The notes under the pieces: generated by a model
What the model was told of the DNA's origin: nothing
Databases searched by the model: none
What the model saw: only the letters and a program-made list of their open reading frames with translations
DNA from: Lepidurus packardi
Lineage: Eukaryota > Arthropoda > Branchiopoda > Notostraca > Triopsidae
Reading direction: 5' to 3'
DNA length: 64,000 nt
NCBI GenBank assembly: GCA_023053545.1
Contig: JAKZAN010000094.1
Coordinates: 48,739 to 112,738 of the forward strand
Part shown: positions 51,705 to 64,000 of the stretch, one piece after another
How the letters are laid out: every line of letters begins with the position of its first letter
How positions within the stretch are numbered: position 1 is the first letter of the stretch
Made by a program: the position numbers and the translations under genes

Positions 51705-53887
51705 AATTTCAATGAAATTTCCTTGAAATTTGCTTGTAATTTTACCTGAAATTTCCTTGAAATTTTATTGAAATTACACTGAAATTTCATTGAAATTTCG
51801 TTGAAATATGCTTGTAATTTTACCTCAAATTTCAATGAAATTTCCTTGAAATTTGCTTGTAATTTTACCTGAAATTTCCTCGTAATCTTATTGAAATTAC
51901 ACTGAAATTTCATTGAGATTTCGTTGAAATATGCTTGTAATTTTACCTCAAATTTCAATGAAATGTCCTTGAAATTTGCTTGTAATTTTACCTGAAATTT
52001 CCTCGTAATCTTATTGAAATTACACTGAAATTTCATTGAAATTTCGTTGAAATATGCTTGTAATTTTACCTGAAATTTCAATGAAATTTCCTTGAAATTT
52101 GCGTGTAAGTTTACCTGAAATTTCCTCTAAATCTTATTGAAATTACACTGAAATTTCATTGAAATTTCGTTGAAATACGCTTGTAATTTTACCTGAAATT
52201 TCAATGAAATTTCCTTGAAATTTGCTTGTAATTTTACCTGAAATTTCCTCTAAATCTTATTGAAATTACACTGAAATTTCATTGAAATTTCGTTGAAATA
52301 TGCTTCTAATTTTACCTGAAATTTCAAAGAAATTTCCTTGAAATTTGCTTGTAATTTTACCTGAAATATCCTCGAAATCTTATTGAAATTACAATGAAAT
52401 TTCATTGAAATTTCGTTGAAATATGCTTGTAATTTTACCTCAAATTTCAATGAAATTTCCTTGAAATTTGCTTGTAATTTTACCAGAAATTTCCTCGTAA
52501 TCTTATTGAAATTACACTGAAATTTCATTGAGATTTCGTTGAAATATGCTTGTAATTTTACCTCAAATTTCAATGAAATGTCCTTGAAATTTGCTTGTAA
52601 TTTTACCTGAAATTTCCTCGTAATCTTATTGAAATTACACTGAAATTTCATTGAAATTTCGTTGAAATATGCTTGTAATTTTACCTGAAATTTCAACGAA
52701 ATTTCCTTGAAATTTGCATGTTATTTTACCTGAAATTTCCTCGAAATCTTATTGAAATTAGACTGAAACTTCAATGAAATTTCCTTGAAATTTGCTTGTA
52801 ATTTTACCTGAAATTTCCTCGAAATATTATTGAAATTACACTGAAATTTAATTGAAATTTCGTTGAAATATGCTTGTAATTTTACCGGAAATTTCAATGA
52901 AATTTCCTTGAAATTTGATTGTAATTTGACCTGAAATTTCTTCGAAATCTTATTGAAATTACACTGAAACTTCAATGAAATTTAATTGAAATTTGCTTGT
53001 GATTTTATCTGAAATTTCCTCGAAATCTTATTGAAATTGCACTGAAATTTCATTGAAATTTCGTTGAAATATGCTTGTTATTTTACCTGAAATTTCAATG
53101 AAATTTCATTGAAATTTGCTTGTAATTTTATCTGAAATTTCCTCGAAATCTTATTGAAATTTCCTTGAAATTTGCTTGTAATTTAACCTGAAATTTCAAT
53201 GAAATTTCCTTGAAATTTGCGTGTAAGTTTACCTGAAATTTCCTCTAAATCTTATTGAAATTACACTGAAATTTCATTGAAATTTCGTTGAAATACGCTT
53301 GTAATTTTACCTGAAATTTCAATGAAATTTCCTTGAAATTTGCTTGTAATTTTACCTGAAATTTCCTCTAAATCTTATTGAAATTACACTGAAATTTCAT
53401 TGAAATTTCGTTGAAATATGCTTCTAATTTTACCTGAAATTTCAAAGAAATTTCCTTGAAATTTGCTTGTAATTTTACCTGAAATATCCTCGAAATCTTA
53501 TTGAAATTACAATGAAATTTCATTGAAATTTCGTTGAAATATGCTTGTAATTTTACCTCAAATTTCAATGAAATTTCCTTGAAATTTGCTTGTAATTTTA
53601 CCTGAAATTTCCTCGTAATCTTATTGAAATTACACTGAAACTTCAATGAAATTTCCTTGAAATTTGCTTGTAATTTTATCTGAAATTTCCTCGAAATCTT
53701 ATTGAAATTACACTGAAATTTCATTGAAATTTCGTTGAAATATGCTTGTAATTTTACCTGAAATTTCAATGAAATTTCATTGAAATTTACTTGTAATTTT
53801 ATCTTAAATTTCCTCGAAATCTTATTGAAATTACACTGAAATTTCATTGAAATTTCGTTGAAATATGCTTGTAATTTTACCTGAAAT

Positions 53888-56800
53888 TAATATGAAATTT
53901 CCTTGAAATTTGCTTGTAATTTTACATGAAATTTCTATGAAATTTCCTTGAAATTTGCTTGTAATTTTACCTGAAATTTCCTTGAAATCTTAATGAAATT
54001 ACACTGAAATTTCATTGAAATTTCGTTGAAATATTCTTGTAATTTTACCTCAAATTTCAATAAAATTTCCTTGAAATTTGCTTGTAATTTTACCTGAAAT
54101 TTCCTCGTAATCTTATTGAAATTACACTGAAATTTCATTGAGATTTCGTTGAAATATGCTTGTAATTTTACCTCAAATTTCAATGAAATGTCCTTGAAAT
54201 TTGCTTGTAATTTTACCTGAAATTTCCTCGTAATCTTATTGAAATTACACTGAAACTTCAATGAAATTTAATTGAAATTTGCTTGTGATTTTATCTGAAA
54301 TTTCCTCGAAATCTTATTGAAATTGCACTGAAATTTCATTGAAATTTCGTTGAAATATGCTTGTTATTTTACCTGAAATTTCAATGAAATTTCATTGAAA
54401 TTTGCTTGTAATTTTATCTGAAATTTCCTCGAAATCTTATTGAAATTTCCTTGAAATTTGCTTGTAATTTAACCTGAAATTTCAATGAAATTTCCTTGAA
54501 ATTTGCTTGTAATTTTACCTGAAATTTCCTCGAAATCTTTTTGAAATTACACTGAAATTTCATTGAAATTTCGTTGAAATATGCTTGTTATTTTACCTGA
54601 AATTTCAATGAAATTTAATTGAAATTTGCTTGTAATTTTATCTGAAATTTCCTCGAAATCTTATTGAAATTTCCTTGAAATTTGCTTGTAATTTAACCTG
54701 AAATTTCAATGAAATTTCCTTGAAATTTGCTTGTAATTTTACCTGAAATTTCCTTGAAATTTTATTGAAATTACACTGAAATTTCATTGAAATTTCGTTG
54801 AAATATGCTTGTAATTTTACTTCAAATTTCAATGAAATTTCCTTGAAATTTGCTTGTAATTTTACCAGAAATTTCCTCGTAATCTTATTGAAATTACACT
54901 GAAATTTCATTGAGATTTCGTTGAAATATGCTTGTAATTTTACCTCAAATTTCAATGAAATGTCCTTGAAATTTGCTTGTAATTTTACCTGAAATTTCCT
55001 CGTAATCTTATTGAAATTACACTGAAATTTCATTGAAATTTCGTTGAAATATGCTTGTAATTTTACCTGAAATTTCAACGAAATTTCCTTGAAATTTGCA
55101 TGTTATTTTACCTGAAATTTCCTCGAAATCTTATTGAAATTAGACTGAAACTTCAATGAAATTTCCTTGAAATTTGCTTGTAATTTTACCTGAAATTTCC
55201 TCGAAATATTATTGAAATTACACTGAAATTTAATTGAAATTTCGTTGAAATATGCTTGTAATTTTACCGGAAATTTCAATGAAATTTCCTTGAAATTTGA
55301 TTGTAATTTGACCTGAAATTTCTTCGAAATCTTATTGAAATTACACTGAAACTTCAATGAAATTTAATTGAAATTTGCTTGTGATTTTATCTGAAATTTC
55401 CTCGAAATCTTATTGAAATTGCACTGAAATTTCATTGAAATTTCGTTGAAATATGCTTGTTATTTTACCTGAAATTTCAATGAAATTTCATTGAAATTTG
55501 CTTGTAATTTTATCTGAAATTTCCTCGAAATCTTATTGAAATTTCCTTGAAATTTGCTTGTAATTTAACCTGAAATTTCAATGAAATTTCCTTGAAATTT
55601 GCTTGTAATTTTACCTGAAATTTCCTCAAAATCTTATTGAAATTACACTGAAATTTCATTGAAATTTCGTTGAAATATGCTTGTTATTTTACCTGAAATT
55701 TCAATGAAACTTCATTGAAATTTGCTTGTAATTTTATCTGAAATTTCCTCGAAATCTTATTGAAATTTCCTTGAAATATGCTTGTAATTTTACCTCAAAT
55801 TTCAATGAAATGTCCTTGAAATTTTCTTGTAATTTTACCTCAAATTTCCTCGTAATCTTATTGAAATTACACTGAAATTTCCTTGAAATTTCGTTGAAAT
55901 ATGCTTGTAATTTTACCTGAAATTTCAATGAAATTTCCTTGAAATTTGCGTGTAAGTTTATCTGAAATTTCCTCTAAATCTTATTGAAATTACACTGAAA
56001 TTTCATTGAAATTTCGTTGAAATACGCTTGTAATTTTACCTGAAATTTCAATGAAATTTCCTTGAAATTTGCTTGTAATTTTACCTGAAATTTCCTCTAA
56101 ATCTTATTGAAATTACACTGAAACTTCAATGAAATTTCCTTGAAATTTGCTTGTAATTTTATCTGAAATTTCCTCGAAATCTTATTGAAATTACACTGAA
56201 ATTTCATTGAAATTTCGTTGAAATATGCTTGTAATTTTACCTGAAATTTCAATGAAATTTCATTGAAATTTACTTGTAATTTTATCTTAAATTTCCTCGA
56301 AATCTTATTGAAATTACACTGAAATTTCATTGAAATTTCGTTGAAATATGCTTGTAATTTTACCTGAAATTTCCTCGAAATCTTATTGAAATTACACTGA
56401 AATTTTATTGAAATTTCGTTGAAATATGCTTGTAATTTTACCTGAAATTTCAATGAAATTTCCTTGAAATTTGCTTGTAATTTTACCTGAAATTTCCTCG
56501 AAATCTTATTGAAATTACACTGAAATTTCATTGAAATTTCGTTGAAATATGCTTGTTATTTTACCTGAAATTTCAATGAAATGTCCTTGAAATTTGCTTG
56601 TAATTTTACCTGAAATTTCCTCGTAATCTTATTGAAATTACACTGAAATTTCATTGAAATTTCGTTGAAATATGCTTGTAATTTTACCTGAAATTTCAAT
56701 GAAATTTCCTTGAAATTTGCTTGTAATTTTACCTGAAATTTCCTCGAAATCTTATTGAAATTACACTGAAATTTCATTGAAATTTCGTTGAAATATGCTT

Positions 56801-59800
56801 GTAATTTTACCTGAAATTAATATGAAATTTCCTTGAAATTTGCTTGTAATTTTACATGAAATTTCTATGAAATTTCCTTGAAATTTGCTTGTAATTTTAC
56901 CTGAAATTTCCTTGAAATCTTAATGAAATTACACTGAAATTTCATTGAAATTTCGTTGAAATATTCTTGTAATTTTACCTGAAATTTCAATGAAATTTCC
57001 TTGAAATTTGCTTGTAATTTTACCTGAAATTTCCTCGAAATCTTATTGAAATTACACTGAAATTTCATTGAAATTTCGTTGAAATATGCTTGTTATTTTA
57101 CCTGAAATTTCAATGAAATGTCCTTGAAATTTGCTTGTAATTTTACCTGAAATTTCCTCGTAATCTTATTGAAATTACACTGAAATTTCATTGAGATTTC
57201 GTTGAAATATGCTTGTAATTTTACCTCAAATTTCAATGAAATGTCCTTGAAATTTGCTTGTAATTTTACCTGAAATTTCCTCGTAATCTTATTGAAATTA
57301 CACTGAAACTTCAATGAAATTTAATTGAAATTTGCTTGTGATTTTATCTGAAATTTCCTTGAAATTTTATTGAAATTACACTGAAATTTCATTGAAATTT
57401 CGTTGAAATATGCTTGTAATTTTACCTCAAATTTCAATGAAATTTCCTTGAAATTTGCTTGTAATTTTACCTGAAATTTCCTCGTAATCTTATTGAAATT
57501 ACACTGAAATTTCATTGAAATTTCGTTGAAATATGCTTGTAATTTTACCTGAAATTTCAATGAAATTTCCTTGAAATTTGCTTGTAATTTTACCTGAAAT
57601 TTCCTCGAAATCTTATTGAAATTACACTGAAATTTCATTGAAATTTCGTTGAAATATGCTTGTAATTTTACCTGAAATTAATATGAAATTTCCTTGAAAT
57701 TTGCTTGTAATTTTACATGAAATTTCTATGAAATTTCCTTGAAATTTGCTTGTAATTTTAACTGAAATTTCCTTGAAATCTTAATGAAATTACACTGAAA
57801 TTTCATTGAAATTTCGTTGAAATATGCTTGTAATTTTACCTGAAATTTCCTCGAAATCTTATTGAAATTACACTGAAATTTTATTGAAATTTCGTTGAAA
57901 TATGCTTGTAATTTTACCTGAAATTTCAATGAAATTTCCTTGAAATTTGCTTGTAATTTTACCTGAAATTTCCTCGAAATCTTATTGAAATTACACTGAA
58001 ATTTCATTGAAATTTCGTTGAAATATGCTTGTTATTTTACCTGAAATTTCAATGAAATGTCCTTGAAATTTGCTTGTAATTTTACCTGAAATTTCCTCGT
58101 AATCTTATTGAAATTACACTGAAATTTCATTGAAATTTCGTTGAAATATGCTTGTAATTTTACCTGAAATTTCAATGAAATTTCCTTGAAATTTGCTTGT
58201 AATTTTACCTGAAATTTCCTCGAAATCTTATTGAAATTACACTGAAATTTCATTGAAATTTCGTTGAAATATGCTTGTAATTTTACCTGAAATTAATATG
58301 AAATTTCCTTGAAATTTGCTTGTAATTTTACATGAAATTTCTATGAAATTTCCTTGAAATTTGCTTGTAATTTTACCTGAAATTTCCTTGAAATCTTAAT
58401 GAAATTACACTGAAATTTCATTGAAATTTCGTTGAAATATTCTTGTAATTTTACCTGAAATTTCAATGAAATTTCCTTGAAATTTGCTTGTAATTTTACC
58501 TGAAATTTCCTCGAAATCTTATTGAAATTACACTGAAATTTCATTGAAATTTCGTTGAAATATGCTTGTTATTTTACCTGAAATTTCAATGAAATGTCCT
58601 TGAAATTTGCTTGTAATTTTACCTGAAATTTCCTCGTAATCTTATTGAAATTACACTGAAATTTCATTGAGATTTCGTTGAAATATGCTTGTAATTTTAC
58701 CTCAAATTTCAATGAAATGTCCTTGAAATTTGCTTGTAATTTTACCTGAAATTTCCTCGTAATCTTATTGAAATTACACTGAAACTTCAATGAAATTTAA
58801 TTGAAATTTGCTTGTGATTTTATCTGAAATTTCCTTGAAATTTTATTGAAATTACACTGAAATTTCATTGAAATTTCGTTGAAATATGCTTGTAATTTTA
58901 CCTCAAATTTCAATGAAATTTCCTTGAAATTTGCTTGTAATTTTACCTGAAATTTCCTCGTAATCTTATTGAAATTACACTGAAATTTCATTGAAATTTC
59001 GTTGAAATATGCTTGTAATTTTACCTGAAATTTCAATGAAATTTCCTTGAAATTTGCTTGTAATTTTACCTGAAATTTCCTCGAAATCTTATTGAAATTA
59101 CACTGAAATTTCATTGAAATTTCGTTGAAATATGCTTGTAATTTTACCTGAAATTAATATGAAATTTCCTTGAAATTTGCTTGTAATTTTACATGAAATT
59201 TCTATGAAATTTCCTTGAAATTTGCTTGTAATTTTAACTGAAATTTCCTTGAAATCTTAATGAAATTACACTGAAATTTCATTGAAATTTCGTTGAAATA
59301 TTCTTGTAATTTTACCTCAAATTTCAATAAAATTTCCTTGAAATTTGCTTGTAATTTTACCTGAAATTTCCTCGTAATCTTATTGAAATTACACTGAAAT
59401 TTCATTGAGATTTCGTTGAAATATGCTTGTAATTTTACCTCAAATTTCAATGAAATGTCCTTGAAATTTGCTTGTAATTTTACCTGAAATTTCCTCGTAA
59501 TCTTATTGAAATTACACTGAAACTTCAATGAAATTTAATTGAAATTTGCTTGTGATTTTATCTGAAATTTCCTCGAAATCTTATTGAAATTGCACTGAAA
59601 TTTCATTGAAATTTCGTTGAAATATGCTTGTTATTTTACCTGAAATTTCAATGAAATTTCATTGAAATTTGCTTGTAATTTTATCTGAAATTTCCTCGAA
59701 ATCTTATTGAAATTTCCTTGAAATTTGCTTGTAATTTAACCTGAAATTTCAATGAAATTTCCTTGAAATTTGCTTGTAATTTTACCTGAAATTTCCTCGA

Positions 59801-62800
59801 AATCTTTTTGAAATTACACTGAAATTTCATTGAAATTTCGTTGAAATATGCTTGTTATTTTACCTGAAATTTCAATGAAATTTAATTGAAATTTGCTTGT
59901 AATTTTATCTGAAATTTCCTCGAAATCTTATTGAAATTTCCTTGAAATTTGCTTGTAATTTAACCTGAAATTTCAATGAAATTTCCTTGAAATTTGCTTG
60001 TAATTTTACCTGAAATTTCCTTGAAATTTTATTGAAATTACACTGAAATTTCATTGAAATTTCGTTGAAATATGCTTGTAATTTTACCTCAAATTTCAAT
60101 GAAATTTCCTTGAAATTTGCTTGTAATTTTACCAGAAATTTCCTCGTAATCTTATTGAAATTACACTGAAATTTCATTGAGATTTCGTTGAAATATGCTT
60201 GTAATTTTACCTCAAATTTCAATGAAATGTCCTTGAAATTTGCTTGTAATTTTACCTGAAATTTCCTCGTAATCTTATTGAAATTACACTGAAATTTCAT
60301 TGAAATTTCGTTGAAATATGCTTGTAATTTTACCTGAAATTTCAACGAAATTTCCTTGAAATTTGCATGTTATTTTACCTGAAATTTCCTCGAAATCTTA
60401 TTGAAATTAGACTGAAACTTCAATGAAATTTCCTTGAAATTTGCTTGTAATTTTACCTGAAATTTCCTCGAAATATTATTGAAATTACACTGAAATTTAA
60501 TTGAAATTTCGTTGAAATATGCTTGTAATTTTACCGGAAATTTCAATGAAATTTCCTTGAAATTTGATTGTAATTTGACCTGAAATTTCTTCGAAATCTT
60601 ATTGAAATTACACTGAAACTTCAATGAAATTTAATTGAAATTTGCTTGTGATTTTATCTGAAATTTCCTCGAAATCTTATTGAAATTGCACTGAAATTTC
60701 ATTGAAATTTCGTTGAAATATGCTTGTTATTTTACCTGAAATTTCAATGAAATTTCATTGAAATTTGCTTGTAATTTTATCTGAAATTTCCTCGAAATCT
60801 TATTGAAATTTCCTTGAAATTTGCTTGTAATTTAACCTGAAATTTCAATGAAATTTCCTTGAAATTTGCTTGTAATTTTACCTGAAATTTCCTCAAAATC
60901 TTATTGAAATTACACTGAAATTTCATTGAAATTTCGTTGAAATATGCTTGTTATTTTACCTGAAATTTCAATGAAACTTCATTGAAATTTGCTTGTAATT
61001 TTATCTGAAATTTCCTCGAAATCTTATTGAAATTTCCTTGAAATATGCTTGTAATTTTACCTCAAATTTCAATGAAATGTCCTTGAAATTTTCTTGTAAT
61101 TTTACCTCAAATTTCCTCGTAATCTTATTGAAATTACACTGAAATTTCCTTGAAATTTCGTTGAAATATGCTTGTAATTTTACCTGAAATTTCAATGAAA
61201 TTTCCTTGAAATTTGCGTGTAAGTTTATCTGAAATTTCCTCTAAATCTTATTGAAATTACACTGAAATTTCATTGAAATTTCGTTGAAATACGCTTGTAA
61301 TTTTACCTGAAATTTCAATGAAATTTCCTTGAAATTTGCTTGTAATTTTACCTGAAATTTCCTCTAAATCTTATTGAAATTACACTGAAACTTCAATGAA
61401 ATTTCCTTGAAATTTGCTTGTAATTTTATCTGAAATTTCCTCGAAATCTTATTGAAATTACACTGAAATTTCATTGAAATTTCGTTGAAATATGCTTGTA
61501 ATTTTACCTGAAATTTCAATGAAATTTCATTGAAATTTACTTGTAATTTTATCTTAAATTTCCTCGAAATCTTATTGAAATTACACTGAAATTTCATTGA
61601 AATTTCGTTGAAATATGCTTGTAATTTTACCTGAAATTTCCTCGAAATCTTATTGAAATTACACTGAAATTTTATTGAAATTTCGTTGAAATATGCTTGT
61701 AATTTTACCTGAAATTTCAATGAAATTTCCTTGAAATTTGCTTGTAATTTTACCTGAAATTTCCTCGAAATCTTATTGAAATTACACTGAAATTTCATTG
61801 AAATTTCGTTGAAATATGCTTGTTATTTTACCTGAAATTTCAATGAAATGTCCTTGAAATTTGCTTGTAATTTTACCTGAAATTTCCTCGTAATCTTATT
61901 GAAATTACACTGAAATTTCATTGAAATTTCGTTGAAATATGCTTGTAATTTTACCTGAAATTTCAATGAAATTTCCTTGAAATTTGCTTGTAATTTTACC
62001 TGAAATTTCCTCGAAATCTTATTGAAATTACACTGAAATTTCATTGAAATTTCGTTGAAATATGCTTGTAATTTTACCTGAAATTAATATGAAATTTCCT
62101 TGAAATTTGCTTGTAATTTTACATGAAATTTCTATGAAATTTCCTTGAAATTTGCTTGTAATTTTACCTGAAATTTCCTTGAAATCTTAATGAAATTACA
62201 CTGAAATTTCATTGAAATTTCGTTGAAATATTCTTGTAATTTTACCTCAAATTTCAATAAAATTTCCTTGAAATTTGCTTGTAATTTTACCTGAAATTTC
62301 CTCGTAATCTTATTGAAATTACACTGAAATTTCATTGAGATTTCGTTGAAATATGCTTGTAATTTTACCTCAAATTTCAATGAAATGTCCTTGAAATTTG
62401 CTTGTAATTTTAACTGAAATTTCCTCGTAATCTTATTGAAATTACACTGAAACTTCAATGAAATTTAATTGAAATTTGCTTGTGATTTTATCTGAAATTT
62501 CCTCGAAATCTTATTGAAATTGCACTGAAATTTCATTGAAATTTCGTTGAAATATGCTTGTTATTTTACCTGAAATTTCAATTAAATTTCATTGAAATTT
62601 GCTTGTAATTTTATCTGAAATTTCCTCGAAATCTTATTGAAATTTCCTTGAAATTTGCTTGTAATTTAACCTGAAATTTCAATGAAATTTCCTTGAAATT
62701 TGCTTGTAATTTTACCTGAAATTTCCTCGAAATCTTATTGAAATTACACTGAAATTTCATTGAAATTTCGTTGAAATATGCTTGTTATTTTACCTGAAAT

Positions 62801-64000
62801 TTCAATGAAATTTAATTGAAATTTGCTTGTAATTTTATCTGAAATTTCCTCGAAATCTTATTGAAATTTCCTTGAAATTTGCTTGTAATTTAACCTGAAA
62901 TTTCAATGAAATTTCCTTGAAATTTGCTTGTAATTTTACCTGAAATTTCCTTGAAATTTTATTGAAATTACACTGAAATTTCATTGAAATTTCGTTGAAA
63001 TATGCTTGTAATTTTACCTCAAATTTCAATGAAATTTCCTTGAAATTTGCTTGTAATTTTACCAGAAATTTCCTCGTAATCTTATTGAAATTACACTGAA
63101 ATTTCATTGAGATTTCGTTGAAATATGCTTGTAATTTTACCTCAAATTTCAATGAAATGTCCTTGAAATTTGCTTGTAATTTTACCTGAAATTTCCTCGT
63201 AATCTTATTGAAATTACACTGAAATTTCATTGAAATTTCGTTGAAATATGCTTGTAATTTTACCTGAAATTTCAACGAAATTTCCTTGAAATTTGCATGT
63301 TATTTTACCTGAAATTTCCTCGAAATCTTATTGAAATTAGACTGAAACTTCAATGAAATTTCCTTGAAATTTGCTTGTAATTTTACCTGAAATTTCCTCG
63401 AAATATTATTGAAATTACACTGAAATTTAATTGAAATTTCGTTGAAATATGCTTGTAATTTTACCGGAAATTTCAATGAAATTTCCTTGAAATTTGATTG
63501 TAATTTGACATGAAATTTCTTCGAAATCTTATTGAAATTACACTGAAACTTCAATGAAATTTAATTGAAATTTGCTTGTGATTTTATCTGAAATTTCCTC
63601 GAAATCTTATTGAAATTGCACTGAAATTTCATTGAAATTTCGTTGAAATATGCTTGTTATTTTACCTGAAATTTCAATGAAATTTCATTGAAATTTGCTT
63701 GTAATTTTATCTGAAATTTCCTCGAAATCTTATTGAAATTTCCTTGAAATTTGCTTGTAATTTAACCTGAAATTTCAATGAAATTTCTTTGAAATTTGCT
63801 TGTAATTTTACCTGAAATTTCCTCGAAATCTTATTGAAATTACACTGAAATTTCATTGAAATTTCGTTGAAATATGCTTGTTATTTTACCTGAAATTTCA
63901 ATGAAACTTCATTGAAATTTGCTTGTAATTTTATCTGAAATTTCCTCGAAATCTTATTGAAATTTCCTTGAAATATGCTTGTAATTTTACCTCAAATTTC
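53888..64000. repeat. 2,930 bp and 5,267 bp segmental repeats in satellite B
   Basis: A unit of about 2,930 bp starts near 53.9 kb and recurs at about 59.15-62.08 kb, then again from about 62.1 kb to the window end. Matching open stretches begin at 53935, 59202 and 62132, and a GCATGTTATTTTACC landmark lies near 55097, 60364 and 63294. The first two copies are 5,267 bp apart because a 1,476 bp duplicated segment lies between them; the last two are 2,930 bp apart. An earlier relative of the landmark lies near 52715. Boundaries are approximate. Confidence 0.85.
56365..59316. repeat. 1,476 bp tandem duplication in satellite B
   Basis: The copies at about 56365-57840 and 57841-59316 share successive landmarks at exactly 1,476 bp: 56556 and 58032, 56865 and 58341, 57093 and 58569, 57321 and 58797 (starts of matching open stretches). 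The AATTAATATG module also repeats at 56817 and 58293, and at 57676 and 59152. 1,476 is exactly 12 x 123. Confidence 0.87.

Larger units (their letters stand above)
51700..64000. repeat. Satellite B, right block
   Basis: The 11/12 bp sub-monomer array resumes after the BEL insertion in the same orientation and with the same 33, 45 and 123 bp organisation, and runs off the right edge. Variants more common here than on the left include CTCGTAATC, TTGAGATTTCG and GAAATGTCC. No gene is visible in these 12.3 kb. Minus-strand ORFs of up to about 159 codons reflect the satellite frame. Confidence 0.97.

Noticed and set aside
51677-63554. Equivalent minus-strand ORFs in the right satellite B block
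   Set aside because: Same explanation. One (51677-52081) even runs from satellite into the LTR end, showing that the frame is accidental.
15693-64000. Inverted or palindromic arrangement of satellite B around the BEL array
   Set aside because: Both flanks have the same orientation and join cleanly through CCTGA, so there is no inversion.

Overview
The window is entirely repetitive DNA from a metazoan, most likely arthropod, genome. It contains two satellite families, one intact two-ORF LINE and a tandem BEL/Pao LTR-retrotransposon array. BEL/Pao elements are known from animals, and the LINE carries a Jockey-type C2HC gag-like protein and an arthropod-style downstream promoter element. I see no host gene, tRNA, rRNA or CRISPR array. 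The setting looks like pericentromeric or centromeric heterochromatin, but that is inference.

Layout: 1-1814 and 6860-15692 are satellite A, a head-to-tail array of about 10 bp units (consensus AACTGGTTTA) organised in roughly 395 and 790 bp higher-order units. A 5,045 bp LINE (1815-6859, minus strand) interrupts it with an exact 8 bp target duplication. Its 5' end appears complete, with AGACGTG at +28 to +34, and both ORFs are open. At 15692/15693 satellite A abuts satellite B directly. Satellite B fills 15693-33990 and 51700-64000. It has 11/12 bp sub-monomers (core GAAATTTC) grouped into 33 and 45 bp blocks, a 123 bp higher-order unit, and larger segmental repeats of 1,308, 1,476, 2,930 and 4,307 bp.

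A BEL/Pao array (33991-51699) sits inside satellite B: LTR-internal-LTR-internal-LTR-internal-LTR, exact period 5,761 bp, with one 5 bp target duplication (CCTGA) at the outer edges only. Each internal region encodes one uninterrupted 1,763-residue Gag-Pol polyprotein (zinc knuckles, aspartic protease, RT, RNase H, integrase) and no envelope. Copies 2 and 3 encode identical proteins, and copy 1 differs at three residues. The simplest history is one insertion followed by unequal exchange between LTRs.

How the parts relate: the LINE and the BEL array are autonomous selfish elements using satellite DNA as a landing site. The satellites evolve by segmental amplification at several scales. Long minus-strand ORFs in satellite B (up to 444 codons) follow from block sizes divisible by three and are not annotated as genes. 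Duplication and HOR boundaries were read by eye and are approximate unless given as exact.
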